This document shows, one piece after another, positions 16,352 to 23,100 of a stretch of DNA of 31,134 bases. The position numbers and the translations under genes were made by a program. The stretch covers positions 1 to 31,134 of the forward strand of contig DASZSV010000086.1 of NCBI GenBank assembly GCA_035548495.1, in the 5' to 3' direction. The notes beneath the pieces were generated by a model. The model had not been told where the DNA came from, ran no database searches, and saw only the letters and a program-made list of their open reading frames with translations. Source of the DNA: CAILZL01 sp035548495. GTDB lineage: Bacteria; Pseudomonadota; Gammaproteobacteria; Steroidobacterales; Steroidobacteraceae. Position 1 is the first letter of the stretch, and each line of letters opens with the position of its first letter.

Positions 16352-16968
16352 TGAAAATCATCAAGCTGTTGGCAGTGCTGATGCTGGGACTGATGTTCAG
16401 TGCATGCAGCACCAGTGACATACTGGAAAGCAAAGTGACCGAGCCGCAGGTGTATGTGCTTAAACCTGCCGATGCGGGCACGGCGCAAGTGGCATTCAAA
16501 TCGCAGCTTGCGGTTGCATTGCCCACCGCCACACCGGGGCTTGATACTGATCGCATCGCGGTGCTGCGCAATGGCAATCATCTTGATTACTACTATGGCG
16601 TGCGCTGGGGCGATGCTGCACCTGCCGTGGTGCAGGCCTTTGTGGTTTCACTGCTGCAATCACAACAGGGCTTCAGAAATGTCGTCGCGGAAGATGCGCG
16701 CATTGATGCTGACTATCTGCTGGAAATTACATTGAGCGATTTTCAGGCCGAATACACCGGCAACAACGATGCGCCACTGGTTCGTGTCACGCTTGCTGCC
16801 AATCTCATCAACGTCAAGGAGCGCACAACCTCACCTTTGTTGCATGCGACCGCTGCGGCGCAGGCAACAGACAATCGTCTGGGTGCAGTGGTGAATGCGT
16901 TTCAAACTGCATTGCAAAAAGCCACTGTGAGTTTGAGCGAACAAGTGACGGCAAGCATTGGCAAGTAG
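16351..16968 (+). CDS. ABC-type transport auxiliary lipoprotein (PqiC-like)
   Basis: A 205-residue lipoprotein with lipobox MFSAC (lipidated Cys near residue 19 from the ATG). The mature part resembles the ABC_trans_aux/PqiC family: VYVLKPADAGT near the start, then LAVALPTATPGLDTDRIAV and YYYGVRWGDAAPAVVQAFVVSLL. These lipoproteins pair with MCE transporters, probably at the outer membrane. The gene starts with GTG at 16348 or ATG at 16351; both overlap the mlaD stop, and GGAG at 16336 is nearer to ideal for GTG. It is the last gene of the operon; no MlaC-like periplasmic carrier follows. Confidence 0.85.
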   Translation: MKIIKLLAVLMLGLMFSACSTSDILESKVTEPQVYVLKPADAGTAQVAFKSQLAVALPTATPGLDTDRIAVLRNGNHLDYYYGVRWGDAAPAVVQAFVVSLLQSQQGFRNVVAEDARIDADYLLEITLSDFQAEYTGNNDAPLVRVTLAANLINVKERTTSPLLHATAAAQATDNRLGAVVNAFQTALQKATVSLSEQVTASIGK

Positions 16969-17015
16969 GTTTTTGTAGATAAGGTTAATTCTGTTCCCGC
17001 AAATACTACGACGTC

Positions 17016-17035
17016 ATTCCCGCGAAAGCGGGAAT
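17016..17035. repeat. Palindromic repeat, possible terminator
   Basis: ATTCCCGC-GAAA-GCGGGAAT forms a perfect 8-bp stem with a GAAA tetraloop, in the familiar context GTCATTCCCGCGAAAGCGGG. Repeats of this kind are scattered between genes in many proteobacteria. Here it lies 48 bases after the lipid-transport operon and 58 before the convergent gene, where it could stop transcription. No U-tract follows, so termination is an inference. Confidence 0.7.
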
Positions 17036-17093
17036 CCAGTAAGACAAGAATTCAATAGATCCAATCGATTTTCAATAAATAACAAATCTCTCT

Positions 17094-17483
17094 TTACTGC
17101 GAACTGGCCGAGGACTGCTGCGTTGATTCAAGTTTGCGCTGGGCCTTAAGATAAAACGCAAGTTGAATCAGTTGTTCCTGTTCCTTGTCCCTGGCTTTTG
17201 CTTGCATGAAGATCACCTCGCCGTCGTCGGATACGTGACTGGGTCCATCTGACTTGTTCTGCAGCATCACAATCTCCAGCGTACCCGGATCGCCATCGGA
17301 CTTGTAATCAGACACTGGGCCGTTCAGCCCTTCGCGCATGATGACTTTGGTATCCTGCATCAGCTGGACGATAACCGGTTTAAGTTCATCGGTGATGACA
17401 ATGTTCTGTTTTGAGTCGTTGCCGAATGCCAGCGAACCCGACAGCAAAAGTATTGCGATAGCAAAGAAGCGAAGCAGTGCCAT
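17094..17483 (-). CDS. Small secreted protein of unknown function
   Basis: A 129-residue protein with a clear signal peptide (MALLRFFAIAILLLSGSLAFG, cleavage likely after AFG or FGN). The mature part begins with NIVITDELKPVIVQLMQDTKVIMREGLNG, has an acidic central loop with repeated DG, and ends in a Gln/Ser-rich tail. I do not recognise a family. The start at 17483 is well supported by AGGAGG four bases upstream (+ strand 17488-17493). A frame beginning 13 codons earlier would hide the signal. It converges with the lipid-transport operon and stands alone. Confidence 0.75.
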   Translation of the reverse strand: MALLRFFAIAILLLSGSLAFGNDSKQNIVITDELKPVIVQLMQDTKVIMREGLNGPVSDYKSDGDPGTLEIVMLQNKSDGPSHVSDDGEVIFMQAKARDKEQEQLIQLAFYLKAQRKLESTQQSSASSQ

Positions 17484-17938
17484 AAACCCTCCTGAATGCC
17501 TTGGTGTTGTCTTAATATCCAAACCCGTAACGACACTATCATAACGGAAAAGGTTGTTACAGGCACAGTATGAAAATTGACCCTTCTCAACACAGCGGCG
17601 CCGATAACTAAAAGCTATTTAATGGGTTCGCCGTTGACGTATTGCAGAACCACGGATCGCTTTGAGTTGCCGCATATAACGTATGATCAGTTTGCGAAGT
17701 CAAACGAGAAATAGTGGAAGCGCTGGTTGTTTGGCGTATCCGGATAATTGCGGGGTTGATGATCGAGATGGGTTGATGTATCGACATAAGGCGTCGGGTG
17801 CTTGTTTTTAATTGAGTCCCGGTGGTAACTTGCAACCACTGTGTTAGTCAGACTTGATAAAGCAGGTTAGCCGCTACGATATGCTTGTTGACAAGCGACA
17901 GCATTGCGGTCGGCTCACCTTGGAGTAGCTTCGCCGCC
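17484..17938. other. Long intergenic region without a gene
   Basis: These 455 bases lie between two divergently read genes. Apart from the Shine-Dalgarno sequence of the leftward gene and the first copy of a repeated leader (17830-17867), I see no coding pattern, RNA gene or strong promoter. The short frames present are not preceded by ribosome-binding sites and have no recognisable content. Confidence 0.6.
17830..17867 (+). repeat. Repeated ~38-bp leader, copy A
   Basis: Begins TTGCAACCAC and ends TCAGACTTGATAAAGCAGGT (17848-17867). The 20-base end matches copy B (18687-18706) at 18 positions and copy C (20113-20132) at 16. The 5' TTGC stands 17-18 bases ahead of TCAG in all three. It precedes the first RibD_C-type gene. 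It could be a shared promoter (TTGCAA with TTGATA 18 bases later) or a recombination or insertion footprint. Confidence 0.55.
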
Positions 17939-18499
17939 ATGGGAATCTTGACGTTCAGCATCAATGTTACTCTCGACGGTTGTGTCGACCACCGTGAGGG
18001 CATCGCTGACGACGAGACACATGCTTTCTTCACTCATCTCATGGACGACTGCGGGGCGATGCTATGGGGCCGCGTCACCTACGAGATGATGGAGAGTTAC
18101 TGGCCGGCAGTTGCGCGTGGCGACGTGGAGGCGCCACAGGCGATGCGCGAGTGGGCGGTCAAGTTGAACGCCAAGCCGAAGTATGTTGTGTCGTCCACGC
18201 GAACGAACTTCCCGTGGATCAACAGTCACCACATTGCCGGTGATCTGCGCACGGGAGTGCAGAAGCTGAAGGATGCGACTCCGGCTGGCGTGCTCCTCGG
18301 TAGCGGAAAGCTCGCGACCGAACTGGATCGGTTGGACCTGATCGACGAATACACATTCCTCGTCCACCCCAGGATCGCTGGTCACGGCCCGAGTCTTTAC
18401 CAGAGTAGGCTGTCGAGCACGCGACGACTCGAGTTGATCTCGGCGAAGCCACTCCGCAACGGTGCTGTCGCCATGCGCTACCGGCGCGAGCGTTGCTAA
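17939..18499 (+). CDS. RibD C-terminal/dihydrofolate-reductase-fold protein
   Basis: A 186-residue protein of the RibD_C/DHFR-like superfamily of NADPH-dependent reductases. Family features are the N-terminal strand FSINVTLDGCVDH, then GAMLWGRVTYEMMESYWP, the VVSSTRTNFPW strand, and the cofactor-loop region GVLLGSGKLATELDRLDLIDEYTFLVHPRIAGHGPSLY. Stand-alone members are common, but their substrates are mostly unknown. ATG 17939 matches the family start; a TTG at 17885 would add an unrelated leader. It appears more GC-rich, with different codon choice from the genes downstream, suggesting separate origin. It lies just after a repeated leader. Confidence 0.85.
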   Translation: MGILTFSINVTLDGCVDHREGIADDETHAFFTHLMDDCGAMLWGRVTYEMMESYWPAVARGDVEAPQAMREWAVKLNAKPKYVVSSTRTNFPWINSHHIAGDLRTGVQKLKDATPAGVLLGSGKLATELDRLDLIDEYTFLVHPRIAGHGPSLYQSRLSSTRRLELISAKPLRNGAVAMRYRRERC

Positions 18500-18668
18500 A
18501 CTGGAGCATTAGTCCTGATGAGTGACGCTGCCAAGACCATTCTTCTTGTGCTGTCCGTTGTGTAACGAAACCTGATTATGCATTTGTGCGACAGTGCAGG
18601 AGGGTATTTCGTTTCCAGTGTAGTCTCGCGTCGCTGTTGCTTGCAGCAGAAAACGCACCGATGCTATG

Positions 18669-18706
18669 TTGCTGTCACCGTGCCAATCAGACTTGATAAA
18701 ACAAGT
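18669..18706 (+). repeat. Repeated ~38-bp leader, copy B
   Basis: Begins TTGCTGTCACCGTG and ends TCAGACTTGATAAAACAAGT (18687-18706). The last part contains the inverted repeat ACTTG/CAAGT around ATAAAA. It differs from copy A mainly by transitions, and stands 28 bases before the acetyltransferase start. The rest of the 235-base gap behind the RibD_C-type gene shows nothing else I can name. Confidence 0.55.
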
Positions 18707-18734
18707 CATCTCTAAAATCATAAGGGAGTGAAGA

Positions 18735-19184
18735 ATGTCTGTGGTTGTGAGACAAGCGACGATTTATGACGTGCAACAAGTTGCTCCGCTGTTTGATGCG
18801 TATCGTCAGTTTTATGGAAAAACCTCCAACATTGAATTGGCTCGTGCATTCCTTGCAGATCGCTTCAGACACCAGGAATCCATTATCTTTCTGGCTGAAA
18901 ATGGAACAGAGGCGGCGTTGGGTTTTACACAGCTGTATCCATCGTTCTCCTCAACTCGGGCAGCCAGAATATATGTGTTGAATGACTTGTTTGTAGTGCC
19001 TGAGGCACGCCGAACGGGAATAGCCAAGACTCTACTTGAAGCGGCGGCTCGCTTCGGTCGCGTTTCTGGAGCCGCAAAGCTTTCTTTATCTACCGCGCTT
19101 ACAAATCATGCCGCACAAAGGTTATATGAGTCGCTTGGTTGGAAAAGAGACGAAGCTTTCTGTGAATATGGTCTTGCACTTTAG
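18735..19184 (+). CDS. GNAT family N-acetyltransferase
   Basis: A 149-residue acetyltransferase of the GNAT fold, which transfers acetyl from acetyl-CoA to an amine. The N-terminal part is VVRQATIYDVQQVAPLFDAYRQFYG; the core strand IYVLNDLFVVPEARRTGIAKTLLEAAARF carries the R/Q-x-x-G-x-A loop (RRTGIA) that holds the CoA pyrophosphate; ALTNHAAQRLYESLGWKRDE is the C-terminal GNAT pattern. The substrate is not predictable. GGGAG lies eight bases before the ATG. It is one of several isolated small genes, preceded by copy B of the repeated leader. Confidence 0.92.
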   Translation: MSVVVRQATIYDVQQVAPLFDAYRQFYGKTSNIELARAFLADRFRHQESIIFLAENGTEAALGFTQLYPSFSSTRAARIYVLNDLFVVPEARRTGIAKTLLEAAARFGRVSGAAKLSLSTALTNHAAQRLYESLGWKRDEAFCEYGLAL

Positions 19185-19266
19185 ATTCAGCAACATGGTG
19201 CGGGTGACGTGCGCGGCCTGTCGCTGAATATCGGCGTTCGACATCAATCCAAACAGAGGAATGAAC

Positions 19267-19914
19267 ATGACACGAGTTCGCGTTGATGGCTTCACCATCT
19301 CGATAGATGGATATGGCGCCGGTCCAAATCAAGATATCAACAATCCGCTCGGTGTTGGCGGAACAGATTTGCACCCGTGGTTGCTTGCAACGCGCACATT
19401 CCAACGGACTCATTTTGGCAAGGATGGCGGTACGACGGGTATTGATGACAACTTTGCTGCACGCAGCTTCAAGAATGTTGGCGCCTGGATTCTCGGCAGG
19501 AACATGTTCAGTCCCCATCGTGGACCATGGACGGATATGAGCTGGCAAGGCTGGTGGGGCGACAATCCACCCTATCATGTTCCAACTTTCATTTTGACCC
19601 ATCATGCGCGTCAGTCTATCGAGATGGAAGGTGGTACCACGTTTCACTTCATTACCGGTGGCATTCACGAAGCACTTGACCGCGCACGCGAGGCAGCCAA
19701 TGGAATGGATGTGCGCATCGGCGGTGGCGCGAACACCATTCAGCAATATCTTCGTGCAGGTCTAGTTGATGAACTGCACATTGCCATCTCTCCAGTCCTG
19801 CTCGGCAGCGGCGAACGGTTGTTCGAAGGCGTGGACATGCGGGCGTTAGGATATGAATGCGTTGAACACGTGGCATCGGAGAAGGCGACGCATGTGGTGT
19901 TGCGTCGTAAATGA
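19267..19914 (+). CDS. RibD C-terminal/dihydrofolate-reductase-fold protein (second)
   Basis: A 215-residue RibD_C/DHFR-like protein distinct from the one at 17939. It begins with VRVDGFTISIDGYGAG, continues with KNVGAWILGRNMFSPHRGPW and a Trp-rich loop (WQGWWGDNPPYHVPTFILTH), and has the cofactor region DVRIGGGANTIQQYLRAGLVDELHIAISPVLLGSGERLF. It is likely a cytoplasmic NADPH reductase of unknown substrate. Two in-frame ATGs (19261, 19267) exist; AGAGGA touches the first, so the second has the proper spacing. The two RibD_C proteins here are too different by eye to be a recent duplication. Confidence 0.88.
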   Translation: MTRVRVDGFTISIDGYGAGPNQDINNPLGVGGTDLHPWLLATRTFQRTHFGKDGGTTGIDDNFAARSFKNVGAWILGRNMFSPHRGPWTDMSWQGWWGDNPPYHVPTFILTHHARQSIEMEGGTTFHFITGGIHEALDRAREAANGMDVRIGGGANTIQQYLRAGLVDELHIAISPVLLGSGERLFEGVDMRALGYECVEHVASEKATHVVLRRK

Positions 19915-19948
19915 AATGCTGACGCATGTCAGTGATAAACATCCGACC

Positions 19949-19975
19949 CCGTTCGTGGTGAGCCTGTCGAACCAC
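19949..19975. repeat. Widespread short intergenic repeat
   Basis: CCGTTCGTGGTGAGCCTGTC followed by GAACCAC, a dispersed intergenic repeat that I recognise as common in many proteobacterial genomes. It contains the short inverted pair GTGGT/ACCAC. Its function is not established. It sits 35 bases after the second RibD_C-type gene, where a terminator role is possible. Confidence 0.6.
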
Positions 19976-20095
19976 TCTGTTTTCAGTCGTTTTTTACTCA
20001 CTGGCTTTAAGAAAAACTTGTAACGTACATTGTGGCAAGATGAAGCTATTTCAACTGCAACGATGAGTTGTATTGATTCCGGTGGCGGTGTTATC

Positions 20096-20132
20096 TTGCA
20101 ATCATGTTGTTTTCAGGCTAGATAAGGCAAGT
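20096..20132 (+). repeat. Repeated ~38-bp leader, copy C
   Basis: Begins TTGCAATCATGTTG and ends TCAGGCTAGATAAGGCAAGT (20113-20132). It is the most diverged copy at the 3' end but shares additional upstream sequence with copy A (ATTGA, then TCC and GGTGG, at about 20072-20085 versus 17811-17825). It lies 21 bases before the zinc-ribbon gene. Confidence 0.5.
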
Positions 20133-20153
20133 AGGGCTTAAGAGGAGATGACA

Positions 20154-20591
20154 ATGACTGACACGAAGCCATGTCCGTATTGTGGTGAGCAAATTCTTAC
20201 CGTCGCAATCAAATGCAAGCACTGCGGATCGACAATTGAAAGCCCCGCGAGTGTAGTTAAGAATCAATTCAAGATGCGTCCTGCGTTTGCAGTATCGCTT
20301 GTAATTATTCTATTGATCTTCGGCGGGGGAGTTTTATACAACTGGAACCGCACAGGTTCGTTGTCAGGTCGCGGATATACGGATGCTGATGTCGCGAGCA
20401 TAGAGAAAGACATCGGAACCGAGTTTGCGAAACGTAGCGGTGTCAAGGTAGAGGAAGTTCATATGATAAGAGAGTCAGCTACAAAAATGACCGGCTTCGC
20501 AAAGATACGAGTTCCTTTGCTTGGAGAAGTACAAAAATCATGTTCAGCTACTTTAGGCGAGAACGGTCAGTCTATCTGGGAGTGTAGGTGA
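20154..20591 (+). CDS. Zinc-ribbon membrane protein of unknown function
   Basis: A 145-residue protein with three parts. An N-terminal zinc ribbon has CPYCGE and CKHCGS (residues 7-10 and 23-26), four cysteines positioned to bind one zinc. A single membrane helix follows at about 43-62 (FAVSLVIILLIFGGGVLY). A C-terminal domain of about 75 residues contains ADVASIEKDIGTEFAKRSGVKVEEVHMI and ends in two cysteines. The arrangement suggests a cytoplasmic ribbon tethered to an external domain, but I do not recognise the family of the latter. ATGs at 20148 and 20154 are both in frame; AGGAG abuts the first, so 20154 is favoured. Confidence 0.75.
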   Translation: MTDTKPCPYCGEQILTVAIKCKHCGSTIESPASVVKNQFKMRPAFAVSLVIILLIFGGGVLYNWNRTGSLSGRGYTDADVASIEKDIGTEFAKRSGVKVEEVHMIRESATKMTGFAKIRVPLLGEVQKSCSATLGENGQSIWECR

Positions 20592-20616
20592 GCGCAGTAG
20601 GTATTTCAGAGGTTTC

Positions 20617-23100
20617 CTAAAACTGCCATCGATATCCAAGACTGTAATACATGCGAGTGCTGCGCTGGTTCGTAGTATCAGTATTGTGAACCAGACGTTC
20701 ATCACCGGCTTCAAGATCAACTTGTAATGTGTGCCGTTGCAAGGTAATGCGCAGGCCGGGACGATAAGTCCATATCACGCTGTTGTCACTCATCAATTGC
20801 TGGCGATCAATGCTGATCTGCGGCCCAATACGCCAGTATTCGTGAAATGGCAGACGCGTGTTGATACCAAACGAGGCCACTTTTACCGGGCCACCGGTTT
20901 GATAGCGCACGCCGATGATGTTGATGTCACCTGCATGAAATATGCTTGCGGCAAGCAATTGCACCGAGGCAATGGTTTCCGGACCGATGGCGTTGAATCC
21001 TTCGACACCGCCCGATGCCTGTGTCTCACCGGTTTTGAAGCGCTGTGCATTCAATGTCAGCTGCAATTGTTCACCCAGCGGGCGCGACAACACAATGCTG
21101 TACAGCGAGGTTTGTGAAGTGCGATCCTGAGCCAGTTGCTTGATGTCATCGGCAGTGAACAACTGCGACAGCTCAGTAAGTGTCTGCACCGGCTGTCCGA
21201 TCAATGCATTGCGTGTACTGATGATGGGACTCTTGCGTTCTTCAACATCCATGTTCAATGTCCAGCGCCACGGTAATTGCAGGGTTGCCACCACCACTGC
21301 ACTGCTGAGGGTATGGAAGTACACATCATAGTCCGCAAAGGCAACCAGCACGCGGCCCGGCCTGAAGTAACGCAATTCAAATCCCACGGCACGACGGTCA
21401 GTAAAGCCTTCCATGCTCTGATTCACTGCATAGATGGTGGGTTCAAACGCATCGGCGAAGATGCCGAAGTTGGCAGACAGTGATTCAAAGCGGCGTTGCG
21501 TGTTTGCGCCGCTGTACGAGGTATCAACGGGAAAGCCAGCGGCCGCATCCAGCGTGAAATGCGGATAAAAACGATAACTGCCGAGCACGCCATCGAAAGT
21601 GCCAAGCAGGCCGCCGCTGGTGCGTGTTTGCCGTCCGGCACTGGCATACCAGCCCTTGTCGCGATCGGAAAATTCGACAAAGGCATTGTTGACACGGACC
21701 TGATTGCCGGGTCCGTCTTTGAGAAAGTCCCAGGTGTAACCGCCGCTGAAACGCGCGCGCGTATCTACATCAAGTCCGCGATAACGTGCAGTCACATCCA
21801 CATCATTGATCAATGCATTGAGGCTGGTGAAGTTCTGCGAGTTGTTGGCCGTGGCATCCGCAGGTTGCGAAGGATTCGTAACGGTCATCGAACCATTGTC
21901 GCGACGGTAGTACTGTGCAACGCCGCCATACACTCGCCATGTCTGGCTGCCTTCGTCGTCATAACCCGGTTTGAATGTATGTCCGGGCAGGGTCGCTGTG
22001 CGCAATGCATTCAGACGGCGGCGCACGCGTGCTGCATGATCATGTTTGGGAAATTCGCGCAGAAAGGTTTCATATTCCTCTGTTGCGTGTGCAAGCTGCG
22101 CCATGCGCTCATGCGTGATGCCGGAAAGTTCCAGTGCCGCAGCGCGATACTTGTGGCTTGATTGATTCAGCAGCTTGGTGAGCAGCTGGATCGTGGCTGC
22201 ATAATCCCGGTGATGGAATTTTTCGCGCGCTGCTTTCCACAGCTCATCGGCTTGCGGATCGTCAATCGCGCGATCTTCAGCACCCATGCCGGTGTCGGCA
22301 TTGTCATCGCTGCTGCCGGACTCGGGTTCCAGTACCGGTGTGTCTGCATTGATGTTTTCATCGGCAATGGCGAGCCACACGCGTGGGTATACCGGTTTGA
22401 CCTGTTCCAGTATTTTTTGTGCATCCGAGTGCGACACAATCGGGCCGAGGCGCAGACGGTACCAGTGTTGATTGTCGATGATGATTTGCGAAGTGTAGGC
22501 GCGCACCGATGAGGTGCTTTGCGCCCGCTTGATCGCGGCATCATCAAAGGGTGTCAGGGATGATTCCAGATTGATGGCGTAGCCGGTGATCACGCCCTGA
22601 TCAACATCCGCCACGATCACGCGTGCCTGCGGCGCAGAAGATTCACCGGCTCGCAATACGCGAATGCGCAAGCCGCGTTGATCGGCGGTGGGGACGATCA
22701 GATACTGTTGCGGGCCGCGCCACAGAATGATGAGTTGTGCTTCGTCGGCAAACAGCGATTGCAATTCAATGGAACGCACCACGGCTGGTTCGGGCGATTC
22801 CAGTGTTTCATTGTGATTCCCGGTGCCGCACTCACTGCCAAGTGCAAGCCGTATTGTGACATTGGCGCCTTGTCCCGCAGGCGAGTGTGTAACGTATCGC
22901 ACCGGGCAATTGAAGCTGATCACGAGATCATAGTGCGCCGGTGTTTCCGTCAAGTCGGCGGAATCCAGGACGCGGCCAAAGGATTGCGCAAGCGTTGCAT
23001 CTGCAAAAGACAGGCAGAGCAACACGATCAAGCACGATCGCAGCGGCGTTGCAGAAAATAAATTGATCACAGTGCGTGCCAAGTTCTTTCCTGTGCTCAA
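20617..23100 (-). CDS. Outer-membrane protein with SPOR-like, TPR and beta-barrel regions
   Basis: An 827-residue exported protein and last gene of the cytochrome operon. A signal peptide (about 20-38, RSCLIVLLCLSFADATLA) is followed by a beta-rich N-terminal domain (40-150) that resembles AMIN-type folds. Next is a SPOR-like segment (about 200-245) with WYRLRLGPIVSHSDAQKIL, then TPR-like helices (about 285-370). From about 388 to the end are alternating beta strands (YGGVAQYYRRDNGS to RMYYSLGYRWQF) ending in Phe, as outer-membrane barrels do. It has no CXXCH. The barrel could be a porin around or beside the cytochromes, while the SPOR/TPR part faces the periplasm. The start is TTG at 23100, overlapping the stop of the gene before (TTGA). 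Confidence 0.8.
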   Translation of the reverse strand: MSTGKNLARTVINLFSATPLRSCLIVLLCLSFADATLAQSFGRVLDSADLTETPAHYDLVISFNCPVRYVTHSPAGQGANVTIRLALGSECGTGNHNETLESPEPAVVRSIELQSLFADEAQLIILWRGPQQYLIVPTADQRGLRIRVLRAGESSAPQARVIVADVDQGVITGYAINLESSLTPFDDAAIKRAQSTSSVRAYTSQIIIDNQHWYRLRLGPIVSHSDAQKILEQVKPVYPRVWLAIADENINADTPVLEPESGSSDDNADTGMGAEDRAIDDPQADELWKAAREKFHHRDYAATIQLLTKLLNQSSHKYRAAALELSGITHERMAQLAHATEEYETFLREFPKHDHAARVRRRLNALRTATLPGHTFKPGYDDEGSQTWRVYGGVAQYYRRDNGSMTVTNPSQPADATANNSQNFTSLNALINDVDVTARYRGLDVDTRARFSGGYTWDFLKDGPGNQVRVNNAFVEFSDRDKGWYASAGRQTRTSGGLLGTFDGVLGSYRFYPHFTLDAAAGFPVDTSYSGANTQRRFESLSANFGIFADAFEPTIYAVNQSMEGFTDRRAVGFELRYFRPGRVLVAFADYDVYFHTLSSAVVVATLQLPWRWTLNMDVEERKSPIISTRNALIGQPVQTLTELSQLFTADDIKQLAQDRTSQTSLYSIVLSRPLGEQLQLTLNAQRFKTGETQASGGVEGFNAIGPETIASVQLLAASIFHAGDINIIGVRYQTGGPVKVASFGINTRLPFHEYWRIGPQISIDRQQLMSDNSVIWTYRPGLRITLQRHTLQVDLEAGDERLVHNTDTTNQRSTRMYYSLGYRWQF

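Noticed and set aside
17600..20140. Integron cassette array
   Set aside because: Gene types and gaps fit, and copy A of the leader is followed by GTTAGCC, but copies B and C lack a GTT core site, no matching inverse core sites were found, and no integrase is present in the window.
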